From contig NZ_PVTJ01000002.1 of NCBI RefSeq assembly GCF_003002955.1, forward strand, positions 620,001-684,000: a stretch of DNA of 64,000 bases, given 5' to 3'. A program made the translations under genes and the position numbers. This DNA is from Glycomyces artemisiae. GTDB taxonomy: Bacteria; Actinomycetota; Actinomycetes; Mycobacteriales; Micromonosporaceae. The notes below the pieces were generated by a model that saw only the letters and a list, made by a program, of their open reading frames with translations, did no database searches and was not told where the DNA came from. Shown here piece by piece: positions 35,121 to 44,236 of this stretch. The stretch's first letter is position 1; each line of letters starts with the position of its first letter.

Positions 35121-36413
35121 ATGGCAACGGCGACAACGGGAACCGGCCCCGGCGGGCCGCCCGGGAGCCCGCCTCCGCCCGCGCCGCCCGCCGCCGAGCC
35201 GCCGCCGTCGGCGAAGCTCCTGCGGCCCGCGCGGATGCACACCGGGGACGTCCTCCGCGTCGGCGCCACCGGCCTGCGGACCAGGCCCCTGCGGGCGTGG
35301 CTGTCGGCGCTGGGCATCGCGATCGGCATCGCGGCGATGATCGCGGTCGTCGGGATCTCCTCGTCGAGCCGCGCCGAACTCGACCGGCAGCTCGCCGAAC
35401 TCGGCACGAACCTGCTCAGGGTCGAACCGGGCACCTCGATGCTCTCGGGCGAGGAGGGCGTCCTGCCGTACGAGGCGACCGCGATGGTCGCCCGCATCGA
35501 ACCGGTCTACGCCGTCGCGGCGACCGGGAACGTCTCGGACGCGAACGTCTACCGCTCCGACCACATCCCCGAGGGCCAGTCCGGCGGCATGACCGTGAAG
35601 GCCGCCGAGCTCGACCTGTTCGACACGGTCGGCGCGGAGCTCGCGGACGGCGTGTGGCTCAACGCGGCCACCGCGCAGTACCCGACGGCGGTCCTCGGCT
35701 CTGCCGCCGCCGAGCAGCTCGGCATCACCTCGGTCGGCGACGGCGTCGAGGTGTACATCGGCGGGCAATGGTTCACCGTGGTCGGCATCCTCGAACCCGT
35801 CGCGCTCGCGTCGGAACTGGACCTCGCGGTCCTCGTCGGCTGGGACGCCGCCGCGACCTACCTCGGCTTCGACGGGCACCCCACCACGGTGTACACCCGT
35901 GCCGAGGAGCAGTACGTGGAGGACGTCGCGGGCGTCCTCGCGGCGACCGCGAACCCCGAAGCGCCCGACGAGACCTCGGTGTCGCGGCCCTCCGACGCGC
36001 TCGCCGCGAAGAACGCCGTCGACACGGCGTTCACGGGGATGCTGCTGGGCCTGGGCGGCGTGGCGCTCCTCGTCGGCGGCGTCGGCGTCGCGAACACGAT
36101 GGTCATCTCGGTCCTGGAGCGGCGCAGCGAGATCGGCCTGCGCCGGTCCCTCGGCGCCACGAAGGGGCAGATCCGCGTGCAGTTCCTCGCGGAGTCGCTG
36201 CTGCTGAGCGCTCTCGGCGGCGTCGGCGGGGTGCTGCTGGGGACGGCGGTGACCGCGGTGTTCGCGGCGGTGCGGGAGTGGCCGACGGTCGTCCCGTACT
36301 GGGCGAGCGTCGGCGGCGTGGCCGCGACGCTGTTCATCGGCGCGGTCGCGGGGCTGTACCCGGCGGTGCGGGCCTCGCGGCTCTCGCCGACTGAGGCCCT
36401 TACGGCGCAATAA
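35121..36413 (+). CDS. MacB-like ABC permease (FtsX family)
   Basis: 430 residues. A Pro/Gly-rich cytoplasmic extension (about 1-35) precedes TM1 (AWLSALGIAIGIAAMIAVVG), a large extracytoplasmic MacB core domain, then three C-terminal TM segments with VLERRSEIGLRRSLGATKGQ between them, the hallmark of the family. The ATG immediately follows the ATPase stop. With the lipoprotein, adaptor and ATPase it forms a complete tripartite-like exporter; cargo is unknown, with peptides, antibiotics or lipids as family precedents. Confidence 0.93.
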   Translation: MATATTGTGPGGPPGSPPPPAPPAAEPPPSAKLLRPARMHTGDVLRVGATGLRTRPLRAWLSALGIAIGIAAMIAVVGISSSSRAELDRQLAELGTNLLRVEPGTSMLSGEEGVLPYEATAMVARIEPVYAVAATGNVSDANVYRSDHIPEGQSGGMTVKAAELDLFDTVGAELADGVWLNAATAQYPTAVLGSAAAEQLGITSVGDGVEVYIGGQWFTVVGILEPVALASELDLAVLVGWDAAATYLGFDGHPTTVYTRAEEQYVEDVAGVLAATANPEAPDETSVSRPSDALAAKNAVDTAFTGMLLGLGGVALLVGGVGVANTMVISVLERRSEIGLRRSLGATKGQIRVQFLAESLLLSALGGVGGVLLGTAVTAVFAAVREWPTVVPYWASVGGVAATLFIGAVAGLYPAVRASRLSPTEALTAQ

Positions 36414-36415
36414 AC

Positions 36416-36446
36416 CCTATATCCTATATCGTATATCCTATAGGAT
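36416..36446. repeat. AT-rich tandem 7-mers ending in a palindrome
   Basis: Four consecutive 7-mers: CCTATAT (36416), CCTATAT (36423), CGTATAT (36430), CCTATAG (36437). The last overlaps the perfect 12-bp palindrome ATCCTATAGGAT (36435-36446). It starts 3 bases after the permease stop, in strongly AT-rich contrast to the surroundings. Confidence 0.8.
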
Positions 36447-36465
36447 TCGTCCCCAGTGGATTAGT

Positions 36466-36493
36466 GGTGCCCGCCCCGACCAGGGCGGGCACC
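36466..36493. terminator. Bidirectional terminator between convergent genes
   Basis: GGTGCCCGCCC (36466-36476) pairs with GGGCGGGCACC (36483-36493), 6-nt loop, between the permease and esterase 3' ends. Confidence 0.8.
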
Positions 36494-36505
36494 GCTCGTC
36501 CAGAG

Positions 36506-37990
36506 TCAGATGTACTGGTCGATGATCGAGGTCAGCCGGTCGGCGATCTTGAGGTGGCCCGCGTCGCTCGGGTGCACCGAGTCGACGAGGTCGCCCGCGT
36601 CGGGCAGCCACCCGGTCGTGTCGACGAAGTGGACCTTGCTGTCACCGGCGCTGACCCGCGCGTTGACGGCGTTCTGCGTCTCGGGGCTGTACCGGTTCCG
36701 GAACGTCTCCATGGCGAAGATGTGCGCGTTCGGGTAGGCCTGGCGCACCCGCTCCAGCATGGTGATGTAGTTCGCCTGGAACGCGGTCGTGGAGACCCCG
36801 TGCCCGACGTCGTTGGTGCCCAGGTTGATCACCACGGCCGTGGCCTGGTACCGCGAGAAGTTCCAGTCGTCCGAAGTGGACGCCATGGAGGTGCGGCGGA
36901 ACCAGTCCATCATCCCCCAGCATCCGTCGGAGGTGCTGACCAGGCATGCGCCGCCCTGCGCGACCTGCGTGTGGCCCGCGTTCAGGTTGTCGCCCACCAG
37001 GTACGGATACGCAGTGAACGGCCGGTTCCCGTTCGGCTGGCCCACGGTGATGGAGTCGCCGATGAACTCCACGAAGTTCGCCGGGCGGCCGATCGCGCTG
37101 GTCGCGCCCCCGGAGGCGAGGATGAGCCCGCCGAACGCCGGGTCGCCGGTGTACGACCCGGCCTTCTCGCGGAAGCCGATGCGGATCGTGTGGGTCCCCG
37201 AGGAGAGTCCGGTCCGGATCGTGACGTTCCCGGAGACGGCCCGCATCCAGGTCTCGGCGCCGCCGTCGACCGAGTAGTACATGTCGATCGTGTTGCGCAG
37301 CTTCACGCCGATCGAGGAGCCGGTGAAGGCCGCCTCGACGTAGCCGCCCGCCCAGCCCATCGTGTAGAACGACGCGTCGGCGGTGTTCCAGCGCCCGTAG
37401 TACTGGAGGTTCGGGTCGTTGACCGCGCCGTTCCCGGCGGCGGCCACGGGGACGAGCTTCCAGTGCTGGGATTCGAGGTTGTTGCGGTCGTACTGGGAGA
37501 CGCGCGAGCCGGCGCTCGTGGCCCACTCCCAGTTGTCGAGGGCCTTGCCGGAGTTGCGGTTCACGAGTTCGACGGAGCCGTCGGACTGGGTGTTCACCTG
37601 CCACTGCTGGTTCGTGCCGTTGTTGTCGGTCCACTGCACGAGGTCCGCGCCGTTCTCGGTGGACTTGGCGTAGACGTCGAGTACCTGATTCGAGTGCCGG
37701 GCCTGGATCCGGTAGTAGCCGCTGCCGGAGTCGACGAATCGGAACTGCTGGCTGGTGGCCGAGGACTGCGCGGCGAGCACGGCGGCCGCGCCGGTCGCCG
37801 TGGAGCCGTCCTGGATGCTGACGGCGAGGCCGGAGAAGTCGTTGACGATCCGGTACCAGGTACCGGTCTCCACGGCGGCGGCCGGGGCCGAGCCGAGGGC
37901 GGTGAACCCGGCCGCGGTGCAGACGGCCACGACGGCGGCGGCCAGCCACCGGGCGAGCCGCGCGCGGCGGGTCGGAGCGGGAGTGCGCAA
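36506..37990 (-). CDS. Secreted RICIN-lectin/SGNH carbohydrate esterase (CE2-like)
   Basis: 494 residues. A signal peptide with a basic start (TRRARLARW), hydrophobic core and APAAA cleavage site near residue 39. A ricin-type beta-trefoil follows (about 40-180; repeats GKALDNWEWATSAG and QQWQVN), then a jelly-roll domain (about 190-295) as in family CE2 esterases. Last is an SGNH hydrolase (about 300-494) with FIGDSITVG, NLGTNDVG and DSVHPSDAGH supplying Ser, Asn and Asp/His. It probably removes acetyl groups from plant polysaccharides outside the cell. The TTG at 37990 is supported by AAAGGAG 8 nt upstream. A LacI-type palindrome lies just upstream. Confidence 0.9.
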   Translation of the reverse strand: MRTPAPTRRARLARWLAAAVVAVCTAAGFTALGSAPAAAVETGTWYRIVNDFSGLAVSIQDGSTATGAAAVLAAQSSATSQQFRFVDSGSGYYRIQARHSNQVLDVYAKSTENGADLVQWTDNNGTNQQWQVNTQSDGSVELVNRNSGKALDNWEWATSAGSRVSQYDRNNLESQHWKLVPVAAAGNGAVNDPNLQYYGRWNTADASFYTMGWAGGYVEAAFTGSSIGVKLRNTIDMYYSVDGGAETWMRAVSGNVTIRTGLSSGTHTIRIGFREKAGSYTGDPAFGGLILASGGATSAIGRPANFVEFIGDSITVGQPNGNRPFTAYPYLVGDNLNAGHTQVAQGGACLVSTSDGCWGMMDWFRRTSMASTSDDWNFSRYQATAVVINLGTNDVGHGVSTTAFQANYITMLERVRQAYPNAHIFAMETFRNRYSPETQNAVNARVSAGDSKVHFVDTTGWLPDAGDLVDSVHPSDAGHLKIADRLTSIIDQYI

Positions 37991-38006
37991 GGGGGGAGCT
38001 CCTTTA

Positions 38007-38045
38007 CATTGAAACGTTTAAATGTCTTGTGGTTTTAAGAGGATA
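38007..38045 (-). promoter_or_regulatory. LacI-type operator and -10 box of the esterase gene
   Basis: CATTGAAACGTTTAAATG (38007-38024) is an 18-bp palindrome with one mismatched pair and the central CG typical of LacI/CcpA-family operators. A TATCCT -10 candidate (38045-38040, minus) would place the transcription start about 10 bases upstream of it, so a bound repressor would block the early transcript. No LacI gene is in the window. Confidence 0.7.
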
Positions 38046-38202
38046 CCGCTTTCATCCGTTCTGAGCCACCCCCCGAATCCACCGTCGTATGACCGCCGCA
38101 CCAAGACCCCCGGTCAGCCGCAGAACGTCGGACCCAGGCCGTACCCTGGCTTCAGGCGCGCCGCGAACCGGCGTGTGGGGCGAACGGCAACAGGAGGACG
38201 AC

Positions 38203-40164
38203 GTGGCACTCGCGCTCTACCGCAAATACCGGCCGCAGACCTTCGCGGAAGTGGTCGGCCAGGAGCACGTCACCGAACCCCTCATCAACGCCATCCGCGC
38301 CGGACGCCTCAACCACGCCTACCTCTTCTCCGGCCCGCGCGGCTGCGGCAAGACCTCCTCCGCCCGCATCCTCGCCCGCTCCCTCAACTGCGCCCAGGGC
38401 CCCACGCCCGAGCCCTGCGGCGAGTGCCGCTCCTGCCGCGCGCTGGCCGCCGACGGGCACGGCTCGGTCGACGTGATCGAGATCGACGCCGCCAGCCACG
38501 GCGGCGTGGACGACGCCCGCGAGCTGCGCGAACGCGCCGTCTTCGCGCCCGTGGACTCCCGCTTCAAGATCTACATCATCGACGAAGCGCACATGGTCAC
38601 CGCCGCCGGTTTCAACGCGCTGCTCAAGCTCGTCGAGGAGCCGCCGGACTACGTGCTCTTCATCTTCGCCACCACCGAGCCGGACAAGGTCCTCCCGACC
38701 ATCCGCTCCCGCACGCACCACTACCCCTTCCGGCTGATCCCGCCGCCCGCGATGCGCGAGCTGTGCCGCAAGCTCTGCGACGAGGAGGGGGCGGTCGTCG
38801 CCGACGACGTGCTCCCGCTCGTGGTCCGCGCCGGGGGCGGCTCCGCGCGCGACACGCTCTCGGTCCTCGACCAGCTCATCGCCGGAGCCGGACCCGAAGG
38901 GGTCACCTACGAGCGGGCCGCCGGGCTCCTCGGGGTCACCGACGCCGGGCTCCTCGACGAGATGTGCGAGGCGTTCGCCGCGGCTGACGGCGCGGCCGTC
39001 ATGGAAGTGGTCGAGCGCGTCGTCGAAGGCGGCCACGACCCGCGCCGCTTCGCCGGGGACCTCCTCGAACGCCTCCGCGACCTCATCGTCCTCACGCAGG
39101 TCCCCGACGCGGGCGCGAACGGCCTCGTCGACGCCCCCGCCGACCAGCTCGCCAAGATGACCAGCCAGGCCACCCGCATGGGCACCTCGACGCTCGCGCG
39201 CATGGCCGAGGTCGTCGCCGCCGGGCTCGCGGGGATGCGCGGCGCCACCGCGCCGCGACTGCTCCTCGAACTCGCCTGCGTGCGCGCGATCCTCCCCGGC
39301 TCCGACGAGTCGATGGCCGGGCTCATGCAGCGCCTCGAAACCCTGGAGCAGCGCGCCGCCGGAGCGGCCCTCGCCGCCCCCGTGCGGCCCGCCGCGGCCC
39401 CGGCCCCCGCGCCCGCCGAGACCGGCCCCGCCGCGGTCCGGTCCGCGCTCGCGAAGCCCGCCGAAGCGCCCGCCCCGGCTCCCGCCGCCGAACCGAAGAC
39501 CGCGGTCCCGCCGTGGGAGGAAACCGAAGCGCCGCAGGAGAAAGCGCCCGAACCCGCGGCCGCCGCGCCCGCGCCGGAACCCCCGGCCGAGGAGTGGTCC
39601 GAGCCCGAACCGGCCCCCGTCTACGAGCCCGCGCCCGAGCCCGCCGGAGGCGGCACGTCGGCCGCGTCCGTGCGCCGTCAGTGGGACCGCATCATGATGG
39701 CCGTCAAGGACCGCAAGCGCACCACCGCCGCGCTCCTCCAGGACGCCACCATCGCCGACGCGGGCGAGGGCGAACTGGTGCTCGCGTTCAAGCACGCGTT
39801 CCACGCCGAGAACCTCCAGAAGGAGCCCGCCTACGGCATCGTCGTGGGCGTCCTCGGCGAGGTCCTCGGCGGCACCTGGAAGATCCGGTGCGAAGTGGGG
39901 GAGGCGGGGACCCTCCCAAAAGCCCCGGCGGGAGCGGCGCCGGCCCCGGCGCCTAGATCGGCCGCGCCCGCGTCGCGGCCCGCCGCGGCCCCCGGCCGCC
40001 AGGCCGCCGCGCCCGCAGCCGAAGCCGTCGAGGAGCCCCCGCCGGACGACTACGACGAGCCCAGCCCCGACGACCCGGTCGCCCCGGGCGGGTTCGGCAC
40101 CAGTGAGGAGCAGGCGATCAAGCTCATCACCACGGCGTTCGGCGCCAAGCAGATCGCCCGCTGA
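38203..40164 (+). CDS. dnaX: DNA polymerase III subunits gamma and tau
   Basis: Clamp-loader ATPase of the replisome. 653 residues: ALYRKYRPQTFAEVVGQEHV at the start, Walker A GPRGCGKTSSARIL, a zinc module (CGECRSC), Walker B IYIIDEAHM and sensor FIFATTEPDKV. The long Ala/Pro-rich linker (about 380-490) leads to a C-terminal tau-type domain. The GTG at 38203 has CAGGAGGA upstream. It is the first gene of the dnaX-ybaB-recR set, although a TAGGCT box at 40233-40238 suggests an extra promoter before ybaB. Confidence 0.95.
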   Translation: MALALYRKYRPQTFAEVVGQEHVTEPLINAIRAGRLNHAYLFSGPRGCGKTSSARILARSLNCAQGPTPEPCGECRSCRALAADGHGSVDVIEIDAASHGGVDDARELRERAVFAPVDSRFKIYIIDEAHMVTAAGFNALLKLVEEPPDYVLFIFATTEPDKVLPTIRSRTHHYPFRLIPPPAMRELCRKLCDEEGAVVADDVLPLVVRAGGGSARDTLSVLDQLIAGAGPEGVTYERAAGLLGVTDAGLLDEMCEAFAAADGAAVMEVVERVVEGGHDPRRFAGDLLERLRDLIVLTQVPDAGANGLVDAPADQLAKMTSQATRMGTSTLARMAEVVAAGLAGMRGATAPRLLLELACVRAILPGSDESMAGLMQRLETLEQRAAGAALAAPVRPAAAPAPAPAETGPAAVRSALAKPAEAPAPAPAAEPKTAVPPWEETEAPQEKAPEPAAAAPAPEPPAEEWSEPEPAPVYEPAPEPAGGGTSAASVRRQWDRIMMAVKDRKRTTAALLQDATIADAGEGELVLAFKHAFHAENLQKEPAYGIVVGVLGEVLGGTWKIRCEVGEAGTLPKAPAGAAPAPAPRSAAPASRPAAAPGRQAAAPAAEAVEEPPPDDYDEPSPDDPVAPGGFGTSEEQAIKLITTAFGAKQIAR

Positions 40165-40283
40165 CCCGGTTCCGGGGCGCAGTCGGCCCCGCGGCCGGGC
40201 GTGCGCGCCCCGCCGCCGTCGCCCCGTGCGGCTAGGCTTGCCGCCAGACCAAGGAACCGGAAGACCGAACGCGAGGACGAAAC

Positions 40284-40616
40284 ATGGACATGTTCCCGGG
40301 CGGAGACATGCAGAAGCTGCTCCAGCAGGCGCAGCAGATGCAGACCGACATGCTGAAGGCCCAGGCCGAACTGGCCGAGACCGAGGTCAGCGCCGCGGCG
40401 GGCGGCGGGCTCGTCACCGCCACCGTCACCGGCGACGGCGAGCTCAAGGCCGTCAAGATCGACCCGCAGGCGGTCGACCCCGAGGACGTCGAGACCCTCG
40501 AAGACCTCATCATCGCCGCCGTCCAGGCCGCGAACGACAACGCCAAGCGCCTCGCCGCCGAGAAGATGGGCCCGCTCGGCGACGCCCTCGGCGGCATGGG
40601 CCTCCCGGGCATGTAG
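40284..40616 (+). CDS. ybaB: YbaB/EbfC nucleoid-associated protein
   Basis: 110 residues with the YbaB fold: an N-terminal Met/Gln-rich helix ([19 protein letters not shown]), a strand core ([20 protein letters not shown]) and a C-terminal helix and Gly/Met-rich end. It binds DNA and may assist RecR or replication; the exact role is unsettled. ATG at 40284 after GCGAGGACG. It lies between dnaX and recR as in most bacteria. Confidence 0.95.
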   Translation: MDMFPGGDMQKLLQQAQQMQTDMLKAQAELAETEVSAAAGGGLVTATVTGDGELKAVKIDPQAVDPEDVETLEDLIIAAVQAANDNAKRLAAEKMGPLGDALGGMGLPGM

Positions 40617-40655
40617 CCCGTCCCCACCCACACGCGGAACCACGGAGGAGATTCC

Positions 40656-41252
40656 TTGTACGACGGGGCTTTGGGCGACCTCATCGAAGAGCTCGGGCAG
40701 CTGCCCGGGATCGGCCCGAAGAGTGCGCAGCGGCTGGCCTTCCACCTGCTGGCGTCGGAGAGCGCGGACGTCGAGCGGCTCACCTCGGCGCTGGAGCGGG
40801 TGAAGGCCCAGGTCCGGTTCTGCGAGACGTGCGGCAACGTCACCGAAGGCGAGCAGTGCGGCATCTGCCGCGACCCGCGCCGCTCGGAGGCGCTCATCTG
40901 CGTCGTCGAGGAGCCGAAGGACGTGCTCGCCATCGAGCGGACCGGCGAGTTCCGCGGCCGGTACCACGTGCTCGGCGGAGCCATCAACCCCTTGGAGGGC
41001 ATCGGCCCCGACGACCTGCGCATCCGCCAGCTCATGGTGCGGCTCCAGGCCGGCGAGACCACCGAGCTCATCATCGCCACCGACCCGAACACCGAGGGCG
41101 AGGCCACCGCCACGTATCTGGCGATGCTGCTGAAACCCATGGGGCTCAAGGTGACGCGGCTGGCCAGCGGCCTGCCCGTGGGCGGCGACCTGGAGTACGC
41201 CGACGAAGTGACTCTCGGGCGGGCCTTCTCGGGCCGCCGGACCATGGACTGA
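40656..41252 (+). CDS. recR: Recombination protein RecR
   Basis: 198 residues. A helix-hairpin-helix ([17 protein letters not shown]), a four-Cys zinc finger ([16 protein letters not shown]) and a Toprim domain ([32 protein letters not shown]). It loads RecA at gaps with RecF and RecO. The TTG at 40656 follows GGAGGAG. A terminator follows. Confidence 0.96.
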   Translation: MYDGALGDLIEELGQLPGIGPKSAQRLAFHLLASESADVERLTSALERVKAQVRFCETCGNVTEGEQCGICRDPRRSEALICVVEEPKDVLAIERTGEFRGRYHVLGGAINPLEGIGPDDLRIRQLMVRLQAGETTELIIATDPNTEGEATATYLAMLLKPMGLKVTRLASGLPVGGDLEYADEVTLGRAFSGRRTMD

Positions 41253-41295
41253 GTGGACCGCCCGCGCCGTTCCGCGCCGCGCTTGCACCGATTTG

Positions 41296-41320
41296 AAAGG
41301 CGTTGTCGTACAACGTTTTT
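41296..41320 (+). terminator. Intrinsic terminator of the dnaX-ybaB-recR cluster
   Basis: CGTTGT-CGT-ACAACG (41301-41315) runs into five T. The preceding AAAGG can extend the stem through the T tract. Confidence 0.8.
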
Positions 41321-41464
41321 CGCTTGTGCATGGTTGATCCGGATTCGGTAACAATAGCCCGCGGAACGGTCACGATCACATAACGCTTAACAGTGGTGTA
41401 ACTCACCGTGTTCTAGTCTGTCAGGTACCTCCGAATACCCAACGACCGACGGGTGAGACAACCT

Positions 41465-43207
41465 ATGCGCACGTCCCCAACCCCAGTCAGGCGCGTCCTG
41501 GCCGCCGCGGCGAGCGCCGCGATGGCAGTGGGCATCCTCGCCGCCTGCGGCTCCGACGGCGACACCGGCGGCGACGCCGACTCCGCCGAGGACTTCGACT
41601 TCTCCTGCCCCGAGCGCACGGACGGGACCCCCGAGGCGGACACCGCCGCCAACGAGTCGCAGCCGTTCGTCTTCGGCTCCCCGGGCGACCCGACCAGCAT
41701 GGACCCGGTCCTCGCCTCCGACGGCGAGACCTTCCGCGTCACGCGCCAGATCTACGAGACCCTCGTCGACACCGACTGCACCGACAACGTGCCGGGCCTC
41801 GCCGAGTCGTGGGACCAGAACCCGGAGGGCACCGAGTGGACCTTCCACCTGCGTGAAGGCGTGACCTTCTCCGACGGCACCGCCCTCGACGGCGCCGCGG
41901 TCTGCACCAACTTCGAGCGCTGGGCGAACTTCAAGGGCGGCTTCCAGTCCCCGAACTTCACCTACTACTACTCCGCGATCTTCGGCGGCTTCACCGAGAA
42001 CGACCCGGCCATGGGCATCGAGGCCGAGTCGATCTACCAGGGCTGCGAGGCCGACGGGCTGGACGCGACGATCTCGCTCAGCAAGTACACCTCCAGCTTC
42101 CCGGGCGCGTTCTCGCTCAGCTCCTTCTCGATCATCAGCCCCGCCTCCCTTGAGGCGATCGCCGACGTCGAGCTGCCCGCCGCCGACTCGCCGCTGCCGG
42201 AGTACTCGCAGACCGCCGGGACCCTCGCGGGCACCGGCCCGTACGTCCTCACCGAGTGGGACCACGGCGAGCAGCAGGTGACCCTGACGCGCAACGAGAA
42301 CTACTGGGGCGACGCCGCGAAGGTCAAGACCCTGATCTTCCGCACCATCTCCGACGAGACCGCCCGCCGCCAGGCCCTCGAAGCCGGCGACATCCAGGGC
42401 TACGACCTCGCCGCCCCCGCCGACGTGCAGCCGCTCATCGACGCGGGCTTCCAGGTCCCCGTCCGCGGCGTGTTCAACCTGCTGTACCTCGCGTACACGC
42501 AGGGCCAGGCGCCCCTTGAGGACCACGCGGTCCGCGAGGCCCTGTCGTACGCGGTCGACCGCGAGCGCATCGTCAACAACGTGCTCCCGCCGGGCGGCCT
42601 GGTCGCCACGCAGTTCATCCCGCCGAGCCTGGAGGGCTACTCCGAGGACGTCAAGACGTACGACTACGACGTCGACAAGGCCAAGGACCTGCTCGCCGAG
42701 GCCGGCCAGGAGGACCTGACGCTGACGTTCTGCTACCCGACCGACGTGTCGCGCCCGTACATGCCCGCGCCGAAGGACATCTTTGACATGATCGCCTCCG
42801 ACCTCGAAGCGGCCGGCGTCACCGTCGAGGCCCGCCCGATCACGTGGGTCGAGTACATCCCGACCACCCGCTCCGGCGAGTGCCCGCTGTACCTGCTCGG
42901 CTGGACCGGCGACTTCAGCGACCCGTACAACTTCCTCGGCACCTGGTTCGCCGCCGAGTCCACCGAGTGGGGCTTCGACAACCAGGAGGTCTTCGACTCG
43001 ATCGCGGCCGCCAACACCGAGCCCGACGAGGCGACCCGCGTCGACCTGTGGAAGGCCGCCAACGAGGCCGTGATGGAGGAGCTCCCGGGCCTGCCGCTGT
43101 CGTCCTCGCCGCCGTCGATCGCCTTCGCCGCCAACGTGTACCCGCCGGACGTCTCCCCGCTGACGCAGGAGAACTTCGCGCAGGTCTACTTCACCACCGG
43201 CTCGTAA
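41465..43207 (+). CDS. Oligopeptide ABC transporter substrate-binding lipoprotein
   Basis: 580 residues, family 5 extracellular solute-binding protein (DppA/OppA type). Lipobox GILAAC with Cys28 as the anchor. Family signatures include GDPTSMDPVLASDGETFRVT, WTFHLREGVTFSDG and VREALSYAVDRERIV. It captures peptides or similar solutes outside the cell. ATG 41465 is preferred over GTG 41453 by signal-peptide layout; neither has a strong ribosome binding site. It is first of a five-gene importer. A TAGTCT -10 candidate lies near 41414. Confidence 0.92.
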   Translation: MRTSPTPVRRVLAAAASAAMAVGILAACGSDGDTGGDADSAEDFDFSCPERTDGTPEADTAANESQPFVFGSPGDPTSMDPVLASDGETFRVTRQIYETLVDTDCTDNVPGLAESWDQNPEGTEWTFHLREGVTFSDGTALDGAAVCTNFERWANFKGGFQSPNFTYYYSAIFGGFTENDPAMGIEAESIYQGCEADGLDATISLSKYTSSFPGAFSLSSFSIISPASLEAIADVELPAADSPLPEYSQTAGTLAGTGPYVLTEWDHGEQQVTLTRNENYWGDAAKVKTLIFRTISDETARRQALEAGDIQGYDLAAPADVQPLIDAGFQVPVRGVFNLLYLAYTQGQAPLEDHAVREALSYAVDRERIVNNVLPPGGLVATQFIPPSLEGYSEDVKTYDYDVDKAKDLLAEAGQEDLTLTFCYPTDVSRPYMPAPKDIFDMIASDLEAAGVTVEARPITWVEYIPTTRSGECPLYLLGWTGDFSDPYNFLGTWFAAESTEWGFDNQEVFDSIAAANTEPDEATRVDLWKAANEAVMEELPGLPLSSSPPSIAFAANVYPPDVSPLTQENFAQVYFTTGS

Positions 43208-43228
43208 CTGAAACCCAGCTAGCACAAC

Positions 43229-44236
43229 ATGCTGCGCTACACCGTCAAGCGCCTCCTGCAACTGGCCGTGGCCCTCTTGGGACTCTCGCTGCTGCTGTTC
43301 GCGTGGTTCAAGGCCCTCCCGGGCGGACCCGAGAACCGGCTGCTCCCCGAGAACGCCACGGACCAGCAGCGGGAGGCGCTGCGGGCCGCCCTGGGGCTCG
43401 ACGAGCCCGTCTGGGTGCAGTACGGGGACTTCCTCGGACGGGTCGTCCGCTTCGACTTCGGCAGTTCGCTGTCGAGCGGGCGGCCCGTCGCCACGGAGCT
43501 CGCCGACCGGCTGCCCGCCACCATCGAACTGTCCCTCGCCGCGATGATCATCGCCGTCGGCGTGGGCATTCCGCTCGGCTACCTCGCGGCCCGGCGCCGC
43601 GGGACGTGGCTGGACTTCACCGCCGTCTCCGGGTCCCTCCTGGGCACGTGCATCCCGATCTTCTTCCTCGCCGCCATGCTGAAAGTGGTGTTCGCGCAGG
43701 AGCTCGGGTGGCTGCCCACGACGTTCCGGCTCTCCGCCGGGGCCGACTACACGGAGGTCACGGGCCTGCGCGTGCTCGACGGGCTGATCACCGGCGAGTT
43801 CGACATCGCCTGGGACGCGGTGCTGCACCTGGTGCTGCCCGCTATCGCGCTCTCGTCGATCCCGCTCGCGGTCATCGTGCGCATCACCCGCGCCAGCGTC
43901 CTCGACGTCGTCGGCGAGGACTACGTGCGCACCGCGGACGCCAAGGGCCTCAAGCCCTCCGTGATCCGCGGCCGCCACGTCATGCGCAACGCGATGCTCC
44001 CGATCGCCACGATCATCGGCCTGCTCCTGGGCAGCCTGTTCGCGGGCGCCGTGCTCACCGAGTCGGTGTTCTCCTTCGGCGGCATCGGGTCCTTCGTGTA
44101 CCAGGCGACGACCGAGCGCGACTACCCGGCGCTCATGGGCTTCATCCTGGTGATCGCCATGTTCTACGTCGCCATCAACCTGATCGTGGACCTGTCGTAC
44201 GGGCTCCTCGACCCGAGAGTGCGGGTGCGGTCATGA
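43229..44236 (+). CDS. Oligopeptide ABC transporter permease (DppB type)
   Basis: 335 residues and six membrane helices, beginning LRYTVKRLLQLAVALLGLSL. The EAA loop is near RTADAKGLKPSVIRGRHVMR, contacting the ATPases. The DppB/OppB family forms half of the pore. ATG at 43229, 21 bp after the binding-protein gene; its stop overlaps the next start (ATGA). Confidence 0.94.
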   Translation: MLRYTVKRLLQLAVALLGLSLLLFAWFKALPGGPENRLLPENATDQQREALRAALGLDEPVWVQYGDFLGRVVRFDFGSSLSSGRPVATELADRLPATIELSLAAMIIAVGVGIPLGYLAARRRGTWLDFTAVSGSLLGTCIPIFFLAAMLKVVFAQELGWLPTTFRLSAGADYTEVTGLRVLDGLITGEFDIAWDAVLHLVLPAIALSSIPLAVIVRITRASVLDVVGEDYVRTADAKGLKPSVIRGRHVMRNAMLPIATIIGLLLGSLFAGAVLTESVFSFGGIGSFVYQATTERDYPALMGFILVIAMFYVAINLIVDLSYGLLDPRVRVRS

